Made by a program: the position numbers and the translations under genes
In this document: piece by piece, positions 1 to 7,120 of the stretch
Layout of the letters: every line of letters begins with the position of its first letter
How positions within the stretch are numbered: the stretch's first letter is position 1
The notes under the pieces: model-generated
What the model saw: only the letters and a program-made list of their open reading frames with translations
What the model was told of the DNA's origin: nothing
Databases searched by the model: none
From: an uncultured Paracoccus sp.
Lineage (GTDB): Bacteria > Pseudomonadota > Alphaproteobacteria > Rhodobacterales > Rhodobacteraceae
Length of the DNA stretch: 9,693 nucleotides
NCBI GenBank assembly: GCA_937859005.1
Contig: CALLYR010000407.1
Span: forward strand, 1-9,693
Direction of reading: 5' to 3'

Positions 1-78
1 CGCCTGGCGCGAGACCTGATGGCGGGCAAGGCGCGGACGTTTCATGAGCGGTTCATCCTGGCCATCCGCGCCCTGAAC

Positions 79-144
79 GGCCGCAGCCCGCTGAACCATC
101 ATGTCATTTCCGGATCGGTCGCACCGGTTCACCATGGCGCGACC
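79..144 (+). mobile_element. IS5-family transposase scrap (N-terminal part)
   Basis: With one base restored near 107, this stretch reads GIFRIGRTGSPWRD, the conserved N-terminal segment of IS5-family (IS427-like) transposases. The residues just before it (GRSPLNHH) also resemble the GRPxxxHR stretch that precedes this motif in the family. Similarity stops abruptly at 144, so only a short relic remains. Bases 107-144 are identical to the reverse complement of 9642-9679, inside the larger IS5 relic at the right edge. The first ~75 bases are open in frame 1 and could be the tail of an upstream gene; I do not recognise it. The motif is seen directly; the family call is from memory of the family. 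Confidence 0.45.
107..144 (+). repeat. 38-bp perfect inverted repeat, left copy
   Basis: Bases 107-144 match the reverse complement of 9642-9679 without a mismatch. Both copies encode the same transposase motif (IGRTGSPWRD region), so the repeat most likely comes from two oppositely oriented IS5 relatives. The flanks diverge on both sides. Confidence 0.8.
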
Positions 145-517
145 AGCCCGTGGCCGCAGGGCCGCTGCAGAGCGGCTGCGACAGCGGCCCGGCCTCAAGG
201 CCGAGCCGACTGCAATAGCAAAGGGTTCATGGGCTCTGGCGGGCTGACTGGCCCTCTTCTCCCGGTTCCGAAGATCAGGATCGGCCCGCCTCGATCAGAG
301 CGCTTTCGCTTGCCGGTACACCGCACGCGGAATCCAGGCACACGACCGGCACGAGACGACCCGGCGCCGGTCAGGCATGGCGTGATCGCCACGTCAGTGG
401 CTGTATTCATTCTGGCTCGATCTGCACAGCCGCATGACGTTGCGGCAGCAGCAGATCGGCGGAATTCCGGGTCACGAACAGAATTTGTTCGCCAGAACGT
501 CCCTCCGCAGATCAGAG
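145..517. other. Intergenic stretch without recognisable gene
   Basis: This 373-base stretch lies between the IS5 scrap and the DUF1236 gene. Frames are open on both strands, but their translations are rich in Arg, Pro and Ala, have no family motif I recognise and show no ribosome binding site, as expected for high-GC shadow frames. It presumably holds the promoter of the DUF1236 gene, but no clear -35/-10 pair can be named. Confidence 0.5.
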
Positions 518-972
518 ATGAACCCGATCCTGTCCGCCACCTCCCTCGTTGCCCTTCTGGTGCAGGCCCGGCCTTTGCACAGACCACGGTCGTCACCGAA
601 ACCACCCCCGCCGTCACCGAGGTCCAGATCGGCCCCGGCACCGCCGGCGGCGGTGCGGCAGGCGGGGCCGCCTCGGGCGTCATCGCCGGGGCAGCCGTGG
701 GCGGGCCCGTCGGCGCGGTCGTGGGCGGGGTGGCGGGCGCCGTCATCGGCGATGTCAGCAAAGACGCGCTGACGCCCGCAACACGGACCTATGTCCTGGA
801 GCACAGGACCGCATCCGTGGTCATCGACGGCGATGTCGCGGTCGGCACGCAGATCCCCGAGACGGTGCAGATCCAGACCATCCCGGCTTCCCCCTACAGC
901 TATGTCCATGTCGGCGAGCGGCCGGTCCTGGTCGATCCGCAGAGTCGCCAGATCGCCCACAACCATGAGTGA
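518..972 (+). pseudogene. DUF1236-family exported protein, frameshifted in the signal peptide
   Basis: The mature part reads in frame 1 from about 562. It begins AGPAFAQTTVVTETT, continues through a glycine-zipper-like Gly/Ala segment (AGGGAAGG...GGPVGAVVGGVAG), and ends in a DUF1236 domain with RTYVLEHR, VVIDGDVAVGTQIPE and RPVLVDPQSRQI. DUF1236 is a family of small exported alphaproteobacterial proteins of unknown function. The matching start is the ATG at 518 in frame 2 (MNPILSATSLVALLV). Joining the two needs one extra base near 560-563 and restores a typical signal peptide ending AGPAFA|Q. As written, translation from 518 leaves the family frame. Without the shift, the frame-1 reading is open from the window's left edge but its first ~180 residues look non-coding. 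The frameshift may be real decay or a sequence error. No strong Shine-Dalgarno is seen. Domain call good; intactness uncertain. Confidence 0.75.
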
Positions 973-1293
973 CAGACCCCCCGAAGGATCGGGAAGCAGG
1001 CCGTCCGTTGCGCCCGCCTGCCGCCGTGCTGGAAGAGCCCGTTCGTGACATGCGCACCGGATCGCGCTCGGCAACCGGGCGGCAAGCCATCGGAAAATGC
1101 CGCCACCCCGTCCGAACGACTGCAACCCGCGGAATCCTGGGCCAGTTTCCGCGCACCCATCGCCCCGAGTGTCGCTTTCGGAGCGAAGACACGCTCAGAA
1201 AACCATTTTTCTTGGCCCACCGGCCATCCTTGAAGCCGACCGGAGATTGCCGCGCGATCTGGTGGGCGCAAAGACCTCTGCATCGGCCCTTGG
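973..1293. other. Intergenic stretch with a weak hairpin
   Basis: This is about 320 bases between the DUF1236 gene and the operator-like box. Short overlapping frames exist on both strands but none has a family motif or convincing start. The only structure seen is an imperfect hairpin at 1169-1192 (TCGCT-N5-AGCGA, flanked by GTG/CAC with a bulge), followed by AAAACC and a run of five T at about 1206. It might end transcripts from the upstream gene, but lies 200 bases beyond its stop. Confidence 0.4.
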
Positions 1294-1310
1294 CTTAAGC
1301 GGCATTTAAG
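1294..1310 (+). promoter_or_regulatory. PmrA/QseB-type response-regulator box
   Basis: The sequence CTTAAG-CGGCA-TTTAAG consists of two direct half-sites with an 11-bp period. It fits the HTTAAK-N5-HTTAAK consensus known for PmrA/BasR and related QseB-type OmpR-family regulators. In a window this GC-rich, two TTAAG half-sites at exactly this spacing are unlikely by chance, and I saw no other TTAAG pair on this strand. It lies 66 bases before the ATG at 1377, and the regulator encoded at 1972 is QseB-like. Binding by that regulator is inference. Confidence 0.6.
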
Positions 1311-1376
1311 ATGCACCGGTCAGACAGGCCACAGTGCGTCCCCGAGGCGCCGGAACGACCCTGAAAGGAAATCGAC

Positions 1377-1850
1377 ATGTTGCCTGTCAAACTCATGGCA
1401 CCCGCGCTGTTCGGAATTGCCATTGCCCTGGCCACCGGCCCCGCGCTGGCCCAGACCGCGTCCCATGATGGCCATGCGGCCAGCGAGTTTTCCCTGTCAC
1501 TGAATGCCGGGCAGAAATGGCAGGGCGACGAAAACATGCTCAAGGGCATGCAGGCTCTTCGGGATGAATTCGCCGCACGCATCGACGCCATCCATGAGGA
1601 TCGCCTGAGCGCCGACGATTATCGGGCGCTGGCGGCCACGGTGACGGAACAGACCACCTTCATGATCGAGAACTGCCAGCTCGCGCCCGAGGCCGACGAG
1701 CAACTGCACATCGTCCTCGCTCAGGTCATCGAGGGCGCATCCAACATGGAGGGCGGCAACGATCCGCGCATGGGCGCGGTCATGGTTGTCCAGGCGCTCA
1801 ATGCCTATGGCGAGCATTTCGAGCATCCCGGCTGGCAGCCGCTGGGCTGA
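1377..1850 (+). CDS. Small conserved periplasmic protein of unknown function
   Basis: This gene encodes 157 residues. A signal peptide covers residues 1-25, with a hydrophobic core (FGIAIALATG) and a PALA|Q cleavage site, so the product should be periplasmic. The mature part opens with a His-containing HDGH segment. A mostly helical domain follows, with the conserved-looking pieces LNAGQKW, LKGMQALRDEF and ENCQLAPEADEQLH; it contains one cysteine. I recall proteins of this pattern, with His-rich N-termini, as uncharacterised exported proteins of proteobacteria; a metal-related role is only a guess from the histidines. The start is supported by AAAGGA at 1364-1369, seven bases before the ATG. 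The gene sits between the CTTAAG-N5-TTTAAG box and the two-component genes, 121 bases before the regulator, which suggests it is a target or accessory of that system. Confidence 0.8.
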   Translation: MLPVKLMAPALFGIAIALATGPALAQTASHDGHAASEFSLSLNAGQKWQGDENMLKGMQALRDEFAARIDAIHEDRLSADDYRALAATVTEQTTFMIENCQLAPEADEQLHIVLAQVIEGASNMEGGNDPRMGAVMVVQALNAYGEHFEHPGWQPLG

Positions 1851-1873
1851 TCCCTCGCCAGAGCGGGCAGACC

Positions 1874-1904
1874 GCGCGGGCCGTCCGGAAGGGGTGGCCC
1901 GCGC
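1874..1904 (+). terminator. GC-rich hairpin between periplasmic gene and response regulator
   Basis: A perfect 9-bp stem (GCGCGGGCC at 1874-1882 pairing with GGCCCGCGC at 1896-1904) encloses a 13-base loop, starting 23 bases after the stop of the upstream gene. No T run follows, so a classical Rho-independent terminator is doubtful. It could be an attenuator or an mRNA 3'-end stabiliser that lowers expression of the regulator relative to the periplasmic protein. A TTGACG -35-like element follows at 1918-1923, but its -10 (TGGAGA at 1941) is poor. Confidence 0.45.
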
Positions 1905-1971
1905 CCATTCCCCCGGCTTGACGTTCGCTTGCCGAAGCAATGGAGATGGAAAAACAGGATCGGACCGCGTG

Positions 1972-2634
1972 ATGCGTATTCTGCTGGTCGAAGACGATGT
2001 CCTTCTGGGCAGGGGTGTGGCCGCGGGGCTGGCCCAGGCCGGATGGGTAGTGGACTGGACCACCGACGGGCTGGATGCCGAAGCCGCCCTGCGCACGACA
2101 ACCTCTGACGCGATCGTTCTGGATATCGGCCTGCCGGGCATGGACGGGCTGACACTGCTGGGCCGGACGCGCGCGGCCGGCAACCCTGTGCCCGTTCTCG
2201 TGCTGACGGCCCGCGACACCCTGGCCGACCGGGTTGCCGGGCTGGACGCGGGGGGTGACGATTACCTGGTCAAGCCGTTCGAACTGGCCGAACTGCAGGC
2301 ACGCCTTCGGGCCCTGCTGCGCCGGTCCAAGGGGACCGCCGACCCCATCATCCGCCATGGCCGGGTTGCGCTGGACCCGGCCAGTCATGCGGTTTTCCTT
2401 GATGACGAGCCGATAGGGCTTTCCGCCCGCGAATTCGCCACCTTGCAGGAACTGATGATGAACGCGGGACGGGTCCGCACCCGAAGCCAGCTGGAGGACA
2501 GCCTTTACGGGTGGGGCGAGGAGATCGGCAGCAACACGGTCGAAGTCTATGTCCACAACCTGCGCCGAAAGCTGCACCCGGATCTCATCCGCACGGTGCG
2601 CGGCGTCGGCTATATCATTCCGGCTGACGCATGA
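1972..2634 (+). CDS. qseB: QseB-like OmpR/PhoB-family response regulator
   Basis: This gene encodes a 220-residue DNA-binding response regulator. The receiver domain (about 1-115) starts MRILLVEDD, with acidic-pocket residues E7, D8 and D9, the phosphoacceptor D51 (LDIGLPGMDG), T79 and the KPF lysine K101. The winged-helix domain (about 124-218) has LSAREFATLQELMMNAGRV, the VEVYVHNLRRKL recognition region and the closing TVRGVGYII. The pattern follows E. coli QseB closely throughout; orthology in this organism is inference. The ATG at 1972 places MRILLVEDD at the family's usual N-terminus. A GTG immediately before it (1969) is in frame, AGGA at 1956-1959 is a weak site 12 bases upstream, and the open frame extends further upstream without coding character. 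Its stop overlaps the kinase start (ATGA), so the two are translationally coupled. Confidence 0.93.
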   Translation: MRILLVEDDVLLGRGVAAGLAQAGWVVDWTTDGLDAEAALRTTTSDAIVLDIGLPGMDGLTLLGRTRAAGNPVPVLVLTARDTLADRVAGLDAGGDDYLVKPFELAELQARLRALLRRSKGTADPIIRHGRVALDPASHAVFLDDEPIGLSAREFATLQELMMNAGRVRTRSQLEDSLYGWGEEIGSNTVEVYVHNLRRKLHPDLIRTVRGVGYIIPADA

Positions 2635-3968
2635 TCCGGTCGCTGCGCCAGCGGCTGCTTGCGATCCTGGGCGGCAGCATCGTCGCCGCCTGGCTGGCGA
2701 CTGCGGTGTTTTCCTGGCTGGATACAAGACAACTGATCAACGAGATGCTGGACACCCGGCTTGAGCAATCCGCCGATCTGCTGCTGGTCCTGTTCGACCG
2801 TCTTCCCCAAGGCGGTCGGGACGAGGATCTGTGGCATCAGACGGGTTCCGACGCGGATCAGATGATCGCCTTCCGTATCCATGCCGCAGCAGTTGGTGCG
2901 CCAGGCGGCGCCATCGATAGGCCGTCTCTGCCCATGGAGCGCTGGCAGCCGGGATTCCGCGATGCCGTCTTCGACGGTCATGTGTGGCGCGTGTTCGGGG
3001 CTTCCGACGGTGCCGGCCGCTTTGTCGAAGTGGCTCTGCGCCACGATCTTCAGGAAAGCTTCGCCGATCGCGTCGCGGCTCATATCCTTCATCCGCTGTG
3101 GATCGCAATCCCGCTGCTGGCCATTCTGGTCTGGCTGTCGGTGCGATGGGGGTTGAGGCCGTTGCAGCTTGTCATCGCCGCCGTCGAGCGGCGCGGCTCG
3201 GATGACATGCAGCCCCTTGGCGTCGGCGCCGCGCCCGACGAGATCAGGCCGCTTCTCGATGCGCTCGACCGCCTCTTTGCACGCATCGCTTCGCTTCTTG
3301 AACGCGAACGCCGCTTTGTCGCCGACGCGGCGCATGAGCTGCGCACGCCGCTTGCCGCCATCAAGACCCATGCCCAGGTTGCGCGGCACGAGCGTGACCC
3401 GGACAAACGCGCCGTGGCGCTTGACGGGGTCATCGAGGGCGCCGATCGCGGCACCCGGCTGGTGGAACAGCTGTTGATGCTTTCGCGGCTGGATCAGGAT
3501 TCGGTTGCCGCCCCTCGCGTGCAGGTGTCGCTTTCAGATCTCGTGATCGAGATTGTCGCGGAAATCGTGCCCAAGGCAGCCGCGCGGGGCATCGATCTGG
3601 GCGTTGCCGAGATGCCGGGCGCTTCCACCGACGTCCTGGGCAATCCCGATCTGCTGGGCATCATGCTGCGCAACCTGCTGGACAATGCGATCCGCTATAC
3701 ACCCAAGGGCAGCGCTGTGACGGTCGCTGTCGCGGCGGGCAAGGGCGGTGTCTTGATCCGGATCACCGACAGCGGCCCCGGCATCCCCGCAGAGCTGCGC
3801 GATCGCGTGTTCGATCGGTTCTATCGCATACCGGGAAGCGGACAGCCGGGAAGCGGGCTTGGCCTGTCGATCGTGGCCCGCATCGCCGGGCTGCATGGCG
3901 GAACCATTCGGTTCACGGACGAGAGCAAGGGCTTCACCGTCTCTGTCATGCTGCCTGTTGCAGGATGA
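2631..3968 (+). CDS. qseC: QseC-like sensor histidine kinase
   Basis: This gene encodes a 445-residue inner-membrane kinase, partner of the regulator it overlaps by 4 bp. TM1 spans about residues 8-27, a periplasmic sensor region about 30-148 (2CSK_N-like, as in QseC/TctE), and TM2 about 154-174. A HAMP-like linker follows (LRPLQLVIAAVERR...EIRPLLDALDRLFARI). The dimerisation domain has RRFVADAAHELRTPLAA with phosphoacceptor H235. The ATPase domain has the N box around N352 (RNLLDNAIRYTPKG), the G1 box DSGPGIP from D380, the F box FDRFYR and the G2 box GSGLGLS at about 407-413. Every catalytic motif is present, so it should be active. Length and motif wording match QseC (about 450 residues). 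The ligand cannot be read from sequence; QseC signals such as autoinducer-3 or adrenaline should not be assumed here. Confidence 0.93.
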   Translation: MIRSLRQRLLAILGGSIVAAWLATAVFSWLDTRQLINEMLDTRLEQSADLLLVLFDRLPQGGRDEDLWHQTGSDADQMIAFRIHAAAVGAPGGAIDRPSLPMERWQPGFRDAVFDGHVWRVFGASDGAGRFVEVALRHDLQESFADRVAAHILHPLWIAIPLLAILVWLSVRWGLRPLQLVIAAVERRGSDDMQPLGVGAAPDEIRPLLDALDRLFARIASLLERERRFVADAAHELRTPLAAIKTHAQVARHERDPDKRAVALDGVIEGADRGTRLVEQLLMLSRLDQDSVAAPRVQVSLSDLVIEIVAEIVPKAAARGIDLGVAEMPGASTDVLGNPDLLGIMLRNLLDNAIRYTPKGSAVTVAVAAGKGGVLIRITDSGPGIPAELRDRVFDRFYRIPGSGQPGSGLGLSIVARIAGLHGGTIRFTDESKGFTVSVMLPVAG

Positions 3969-4101
3969 AGCGGGCGGCGAAAACGTGTCCTCGGTCCGTC
4001 CTGACCCTGAAAATCCAGACCGGGCATAAAGCGGACGCCGCCGCCGGCCAGCCTGGTTCAAAGCCGCGCCAGAGGCGAGTCCACTGCTGCATCGCGAGGT
4101 G

Positions 4102-4245
4102 ATGATGCCGAAGGCCTTGGCCTTCCTTGCGGCCGAGGATGCGCTGCCGATGCTTGCCGCCGCCCGTTTGCCGGCTGGGCAGGGGCCGGTGACCTTCGGC
4201 GTGTTCGGGGCCGCCGCCCTTTTGCTCTGGGCGAAGGGTGACTGA
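4102..4245 (+). CDS. Possible small membrane protein or 5'-truncated gene remnant
   Basis: This is a 47-residue frame starting MMPKALAFLAAEDALPML and ending in a hydrophobic segment, GVFGAAALLLWAKGD. Codon choice is strongly coding-like for a high-GC genome (mostly G or C at third positions). The same frame stays open upstream to a stop at 4027 and reads PAWFKAAPEASPLLHREV just before the ATG, with no start codon before the GTG at 4099. It is therefore either a short single-pass membrane protein with a poor ribosome site (GAGG at 4096-4099) or the 3' end of a gene whose front was lost. I do not recognise the family. Confidence 0.3.
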   Translation: MMPKALAFLAAEDALPMLAAARLPAGQGPVTFGVFGAAALLLWAKGD

Positions 4246-4544
4246 GCGGCACCCTGCTGCGGCCAGCGATGATCCTGCGCTTGCTGGTGGAGGTCGAGCG
4301 CCATGTCGCTCTCCTCCAGCCGCAGCGTCGATGCGTTCCAGTTGCCGGCCTGAAGGAACCCGATCGAAGCGTCCGTTTTCGGGGGGTCGGCGGCTCCTCT
4401 CGTGGGGCGTCCGACGTGAAAGGAGGCGCGTCACCGCGTTCCTTCTTTTCCGGGATGGAACGGCGGCAGGCACGAAGCGTTCCGCTCGTGGGCGGATGTC
4501 GGGCCGAGACAGGCCCTTCCGGCGCTGCAAGGAGCATGCGAGTC
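4246..4544. other. Intergenic leader of the DUF4336 gene
   Basis: These 299 bases have no recognisable gene. The DUF4336 reading frame stays open back to 4269, but the Arg- and Gly-rich translation does not resemble the family's N-terminus. A minus-strand ATG at 4304 has a good GGAGGA upstream, but its translation runs antisense through the small ORF and the kinase end and lacks protein character. No clear promoter elements were found. Confidence 0.4.
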
Positions 4545-5285
4545 ATGAGTGAGAATGAATTCGGCTATCCTCCCTTCGACACGCCGAAGCCTGTTGCCGA
4601 GGGAATCTGGATCGTGGATGGCGCGCCGAAGCGGGTAGCCGGGGTTTCCGTCCCGGTGCGCATGACGGTTGTCCGGCTGACGGACGGCGGGCTGTGGCTG
4701 CATTCACCCACCCGGTTCGACGCAGGGCTTCTGCGGGCGCTCGAATCCCTCGGACCCGTGCGACATCTCGTGGCCCCCAGCTTTGGTCACTGGACCTATC
4801 TCGCCAGATGGCAGCAACATTGTCCCGAGGCGACCGCCTGGGCGCCGCCGGAACTGCGCAAGCGGCCCCAGGTGAAGGCCTCGAAGGTCCGCTTCGACCG
4901 CGATCTGGAGGAAGACGCGCCCGGCGCCTGGGCCGCCGACCTGCGGCAGGCGGTGATCCCCGGCGCCTTCGGCTTCTGCGAGGTCGCGTTCTTCCACATC
5001 GCCAGCCGCACCCTCGTGCTGACCGACCTGATCCTCGCCATCGAAACCGACCGCGCGCCCCTGCCGACCCGGATCTATGCCCGCCTCAGCGGCACGCGCG
5101 CGCCCGACGGCGGCACCCCCCGCTATCTGCGCCTGATCGTCCGGCGCCGCCGCAAGGAGGCCGCCACCGCTGCGCGGCGCATGATCGGATGGGCGCCCGA
5201 GCGGGTCATCTTCGCGCATGGCCGCTGGTATGCGTCGGCAGCAACCGAGAGACTTCGGAAGGCGCTTGCCTGGCTGCTGCGCTGA
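4545..5285 (+). CDS. DUF4336 domain protein (metallo-hydrolase-like fold)
   Basis: This gene encodes 246 residues. The N-terminus has the family signature: FDTPKPVAEGIWIVDG (11-26), RMTVVRL (39-45), LWLHSPTRF (50-58) and LGPVRHLVAPSFGHW (69-83). DUF4336 proteins are predicted cytoplasmic relatives of the metallo-beta-lactamase fold; their activity is not established. The usual 'APNKxHH' stretch is here APSFGHW, keeping one of the two histidines, so metal binding may be altered. The C-terminal part is Arg-rich and ends in a conserved-looking ERVIFAHGRWY segment. ATG 4545 is chosen because AAGGAG at 4529-4534 lies 10 bases upstream. The in-frame ATG at 4536 is too close to it, and the extension to 4269 lacks family similarity. 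It converges on the RNase Z-like gene, with 33 bases between the stops. Confidence 0.8.
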   Translation: MSENEFGYPPFDTPKPVAEGIWIVDGAPKRVAGVSVPVRMTVVRLTDGGLWLHSPTRFDAGLLRALESLGPVRHLVAPSFGHWTYLARWQQHCPEATAWAPPELRKRPQVKASKVRFDRDLEEDAPGAWAADLRQAVIPGAFGFCEVAFFHIASRTLVLTDLILAIETDRAPLPTRIYARLSGTRAPDGGTPRYLRLIVRRRRKEAATAARRMIGWAPERVIFAHGRWYASAATERLRKALAWLLR

Positions 5286-5318
5286 CGGCTGTCGCTGAAG
5301 GGCAGGCGCAATCGGGCG

Positions 5319-6328
5319 CTACGGCTGCTCTGTCCGGGACTGACTCTGCCCGCCTGCGAGGACCGCGTCGAGTTCGGCCGCAAACGCCTCCGGCTCGTCG
5401 GCATGGCGGGCCCAGTAGTGAAAGCCCGTCACCCGGCGCGCTTGGGCGGCGCGCGCGATCTCTCCCGCCGCGCGGGCGGTCAGATGGGCATGCGTCGCGG
5501 CGAGGTCTCGGTCGAGGAACGGGGATTCGATGAACAGGTCATCTGCCCCGGCCGCAAGGGCGACGATCCGGGCCCGGTTCGCGGCCGTATCCGCGGCGTC
5601 GATCACATAGGCCACGCGCTGTCCGGGGCCGAGGCACAGGATGCGCTCGCGCAAGAGGCCCAAGGGGAGGGCGCCCGAACCGGGGACCGCGATCGGGTGG
5701 CTGTCGGAAAGCCCGGCGCGAACCGCGCGCCTGGCCTCGTCAAGCCAGGGACCCGCGATGAGGCCCAGTTCGTCCAGCGCGCGTCGGCAGACGTTGATCC
5801 TGAGCGTTTCCTGCAGCGCGAAGGCAAGTGACGGGGTCTTGTGATCGAGCACCGCCTCCTCCACCCGCAATACCTCTTCCTTCAGCACCAGACCCCTCGG
5901 GCAGAGCCGGGGGAGAGAGGTCCCGGCGCGCGAAGGCGTCGCGGGACCGGAACTCCGCCCGGCCGAGAGGCAGGTCCCGTCGAATTCCATCGCCTGCAGG
6001 CGGAAATCGATCGCGTGCTCGTCCAGCAGGTTCCAGGTGAACGCGCCCAGTCTCATTTCGACCTGCCGCACGAAGCCGGGCGGCCCGACCACCGGCAGGG
6101 GGCCGGGCGGTGCAGCCGCAGCCGCAGCATACGGTCGAAGCCTGCGACGTGATCCATATGCGCGTGCGAAACGAAGGCATGGCTGGCGCGCAGAAGCTCG
6201 CGCGGGGCGAGCGCGCCAAGATCGCCCAGATCGAACAGCATCGCGCGCCGCCCGAAGCGGAAATCGAGATAGACGCCGGGGTCGCCCTGCGGCCCGCTTA
6301 CCAGGCGCGGCTGGACCAGAAGGCTCAT
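5319..6328 (-). pseudogene. RNase Z-like MBL-fold metallohydrolase, -1 frameshift
   Basis: Two overlapping minus-strand frames join into one protein of about 336 residues. The first (from ATG at 6328) reads MSLLVQPRLVSGPQGDPGVY, then FDLGDL and the metal-binding HAHMDH at residues 55-60, and loses family similarity near residue 76. The second frame continues with LPVVGPPGFVRQVE, AFTWNLLDEHAIDF, VLDHKTPSLAFALQETLRINV, YVIDAADTAANRARIVALA, LFIESPFLD, HLTARAAGEIA and VTGFHYWARH. This order is typical of RNase Z/ElaC-like metallo-beta-lactamase proteins of this type (tRNA 3'-processing relatives or general phosphodiesterases). The break is at a C5 run on the coding strand (G5 at 6098-6102 on +). 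One more C would restore the frame, so it is either a sequencing error, a slippage site or a real lesion. No good ribosome site precedes the ATG, and a short upstream frame stops in an ATGA overlap with it. Confidence 0.75.
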
Positions 6329-6675
6329 GGCGCAGGGGCCGGCACCGGGGGCGGGGCGCGGACGAAGGGCGCGCGCGCCCCGAAGGCGGCAGACGACCGC
6401 GGATCTGCGCCCCGGTCATTCACGCTGACAGGTGCCGACACTCTTGCCTGCCGCCAGCACATGTCTGCGCATCGCCTCCGGCAGTTCGGCCCGGCCGGTT
6501 GGTCGCCGGATGCGCTGCCGGGGAAAGGGACAAGAACAGGAGAGGTGGTCAGGCAAGTTCGCGGCATTGGAACCTGGTGGCTGGAAAGCGCATGACAGGC
6601 GCACGCGCCTGACCGAGGCGGAAGATGACTGCTGCAACAGAAGCACACGGACGGCAAACCCGAGATGCTCTTCGA
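6329..6675. other. Stretch between MBL-fold gene and IS3 relic
   Basis: These 347 bases hold no gene I can support. A minus-strand frame running to 6325 ends in a Pro/Ala-rich tail (PPPVPAPAP) and overlaps the MBL-gene ATG by four bases, which might be the remains of an upstream partner gene. It has no recognisable motif and its start would fall next to the IS3 relic. No inverted terminal repeat of an insertion sequence could be identified here. Confidence 0.4.
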
Positions 6676-7120
6676 TCACTGGACAGGATCTGATGCTTTC
6701 CATGCTGTTTCCGGCTCCTGCCGGCCGGGTTTCATGATTTCCTTTCCTTGCCGGCAATAGACCACCGTCCGCGGCTGGCCGCCATGGGCGGAATGGGGTT
6801 GCCTGCGGTTATGAAGGGGGGATCCCTTCGCGCAGACCGGCCCGTGCCCCGGGCAGGATTCCCATGCGCGCAGGCAGACGCACCCGTATTCCAGCGTCCG
6901 CCACAGCTTCTCGATAAGGATGCTGTCGGGGTGAGGCCATGGCCGAAACGCCCCTTGCCGTCCATCGGGATCCGGATGCGGGCGCGCCGCAGCCGGTCGG
7001 TCCGCGCGAAGGCGGCAAACTGGCAACCATCTTTCGATTGTCGGTGCTCATGATCCCGGCGGGCCGAAGGGGTGGAGCGCCTCAGTCAACACCTCGAGGC
7101 GAGACACTCGGCGGAATGGC
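6676..7120 (-). pseudogene. Decayed IS3-family transposase (OrfB, rve domain)
   Basis: Pieces of an IS3-family DDE integrase core appear in order but in different frames of the minus strand. They are EVLTEALHPF and GIMSTDN (family: ALxRYGxPEIMNTDQG), CQFAAFARTDRLRRARIRI with PMDGKGRF, ILIEKLWRTLEYGCVCLRAWE (family: FIERLWRSLKYECVYL), and the C-terminal HNRRQPHSAHGGQPRTVVY (family: FYNxRRPHxAHGGxPPxVVY). Several indels separate them, so no product is made. Only the C-terminal half is recognisable. OrfA, the terminal repeats and target duplications were not found. The fragment orders are seen directly; the family call rests on remembered IS3 consensus. Confidence 0.75.

Noticed and set aside
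19..561. Long N-terminal extension of the DUF1236 frame back to an ATG at 19
   Set aside because: The translation before residue ~180 is low-quality Arg/Pro-rich sequence, includes the IS5 scrap, and places the signal-peptide end in the middle of the protein.
472..1125. 217-codon minus-strand frame opposite the DUF1236 gene
   Set aside because: Mirror of a recognised domain in high-GC DNA; no motifs, no ribosome binding site.
1798..2727. 309-codon minus-strand frame opposite the response regulator
   Set aside because: Shadow of a regulator with all receiver and winged-helix motifs; no features of its own.
3534..4304. Minus-strand frame from ATG 4304 with a good GGAGGA upstream
   Set aside because: Most of it is antisense to the histidine kinase ATPase domain, and the Gln/Ala/Ser-rich translation lacks any domain; the ribosome-site match is probably chance.
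6325..6657. 110-codon minus-strand frame overlapping the MBL-gene start by ATGA
   Set aside because: The overlap suggests coupling, but the product is Pro/Ala/Cys-rich without known motifs and starts beside the IS3 relic; kept only as a note in the gap entry.
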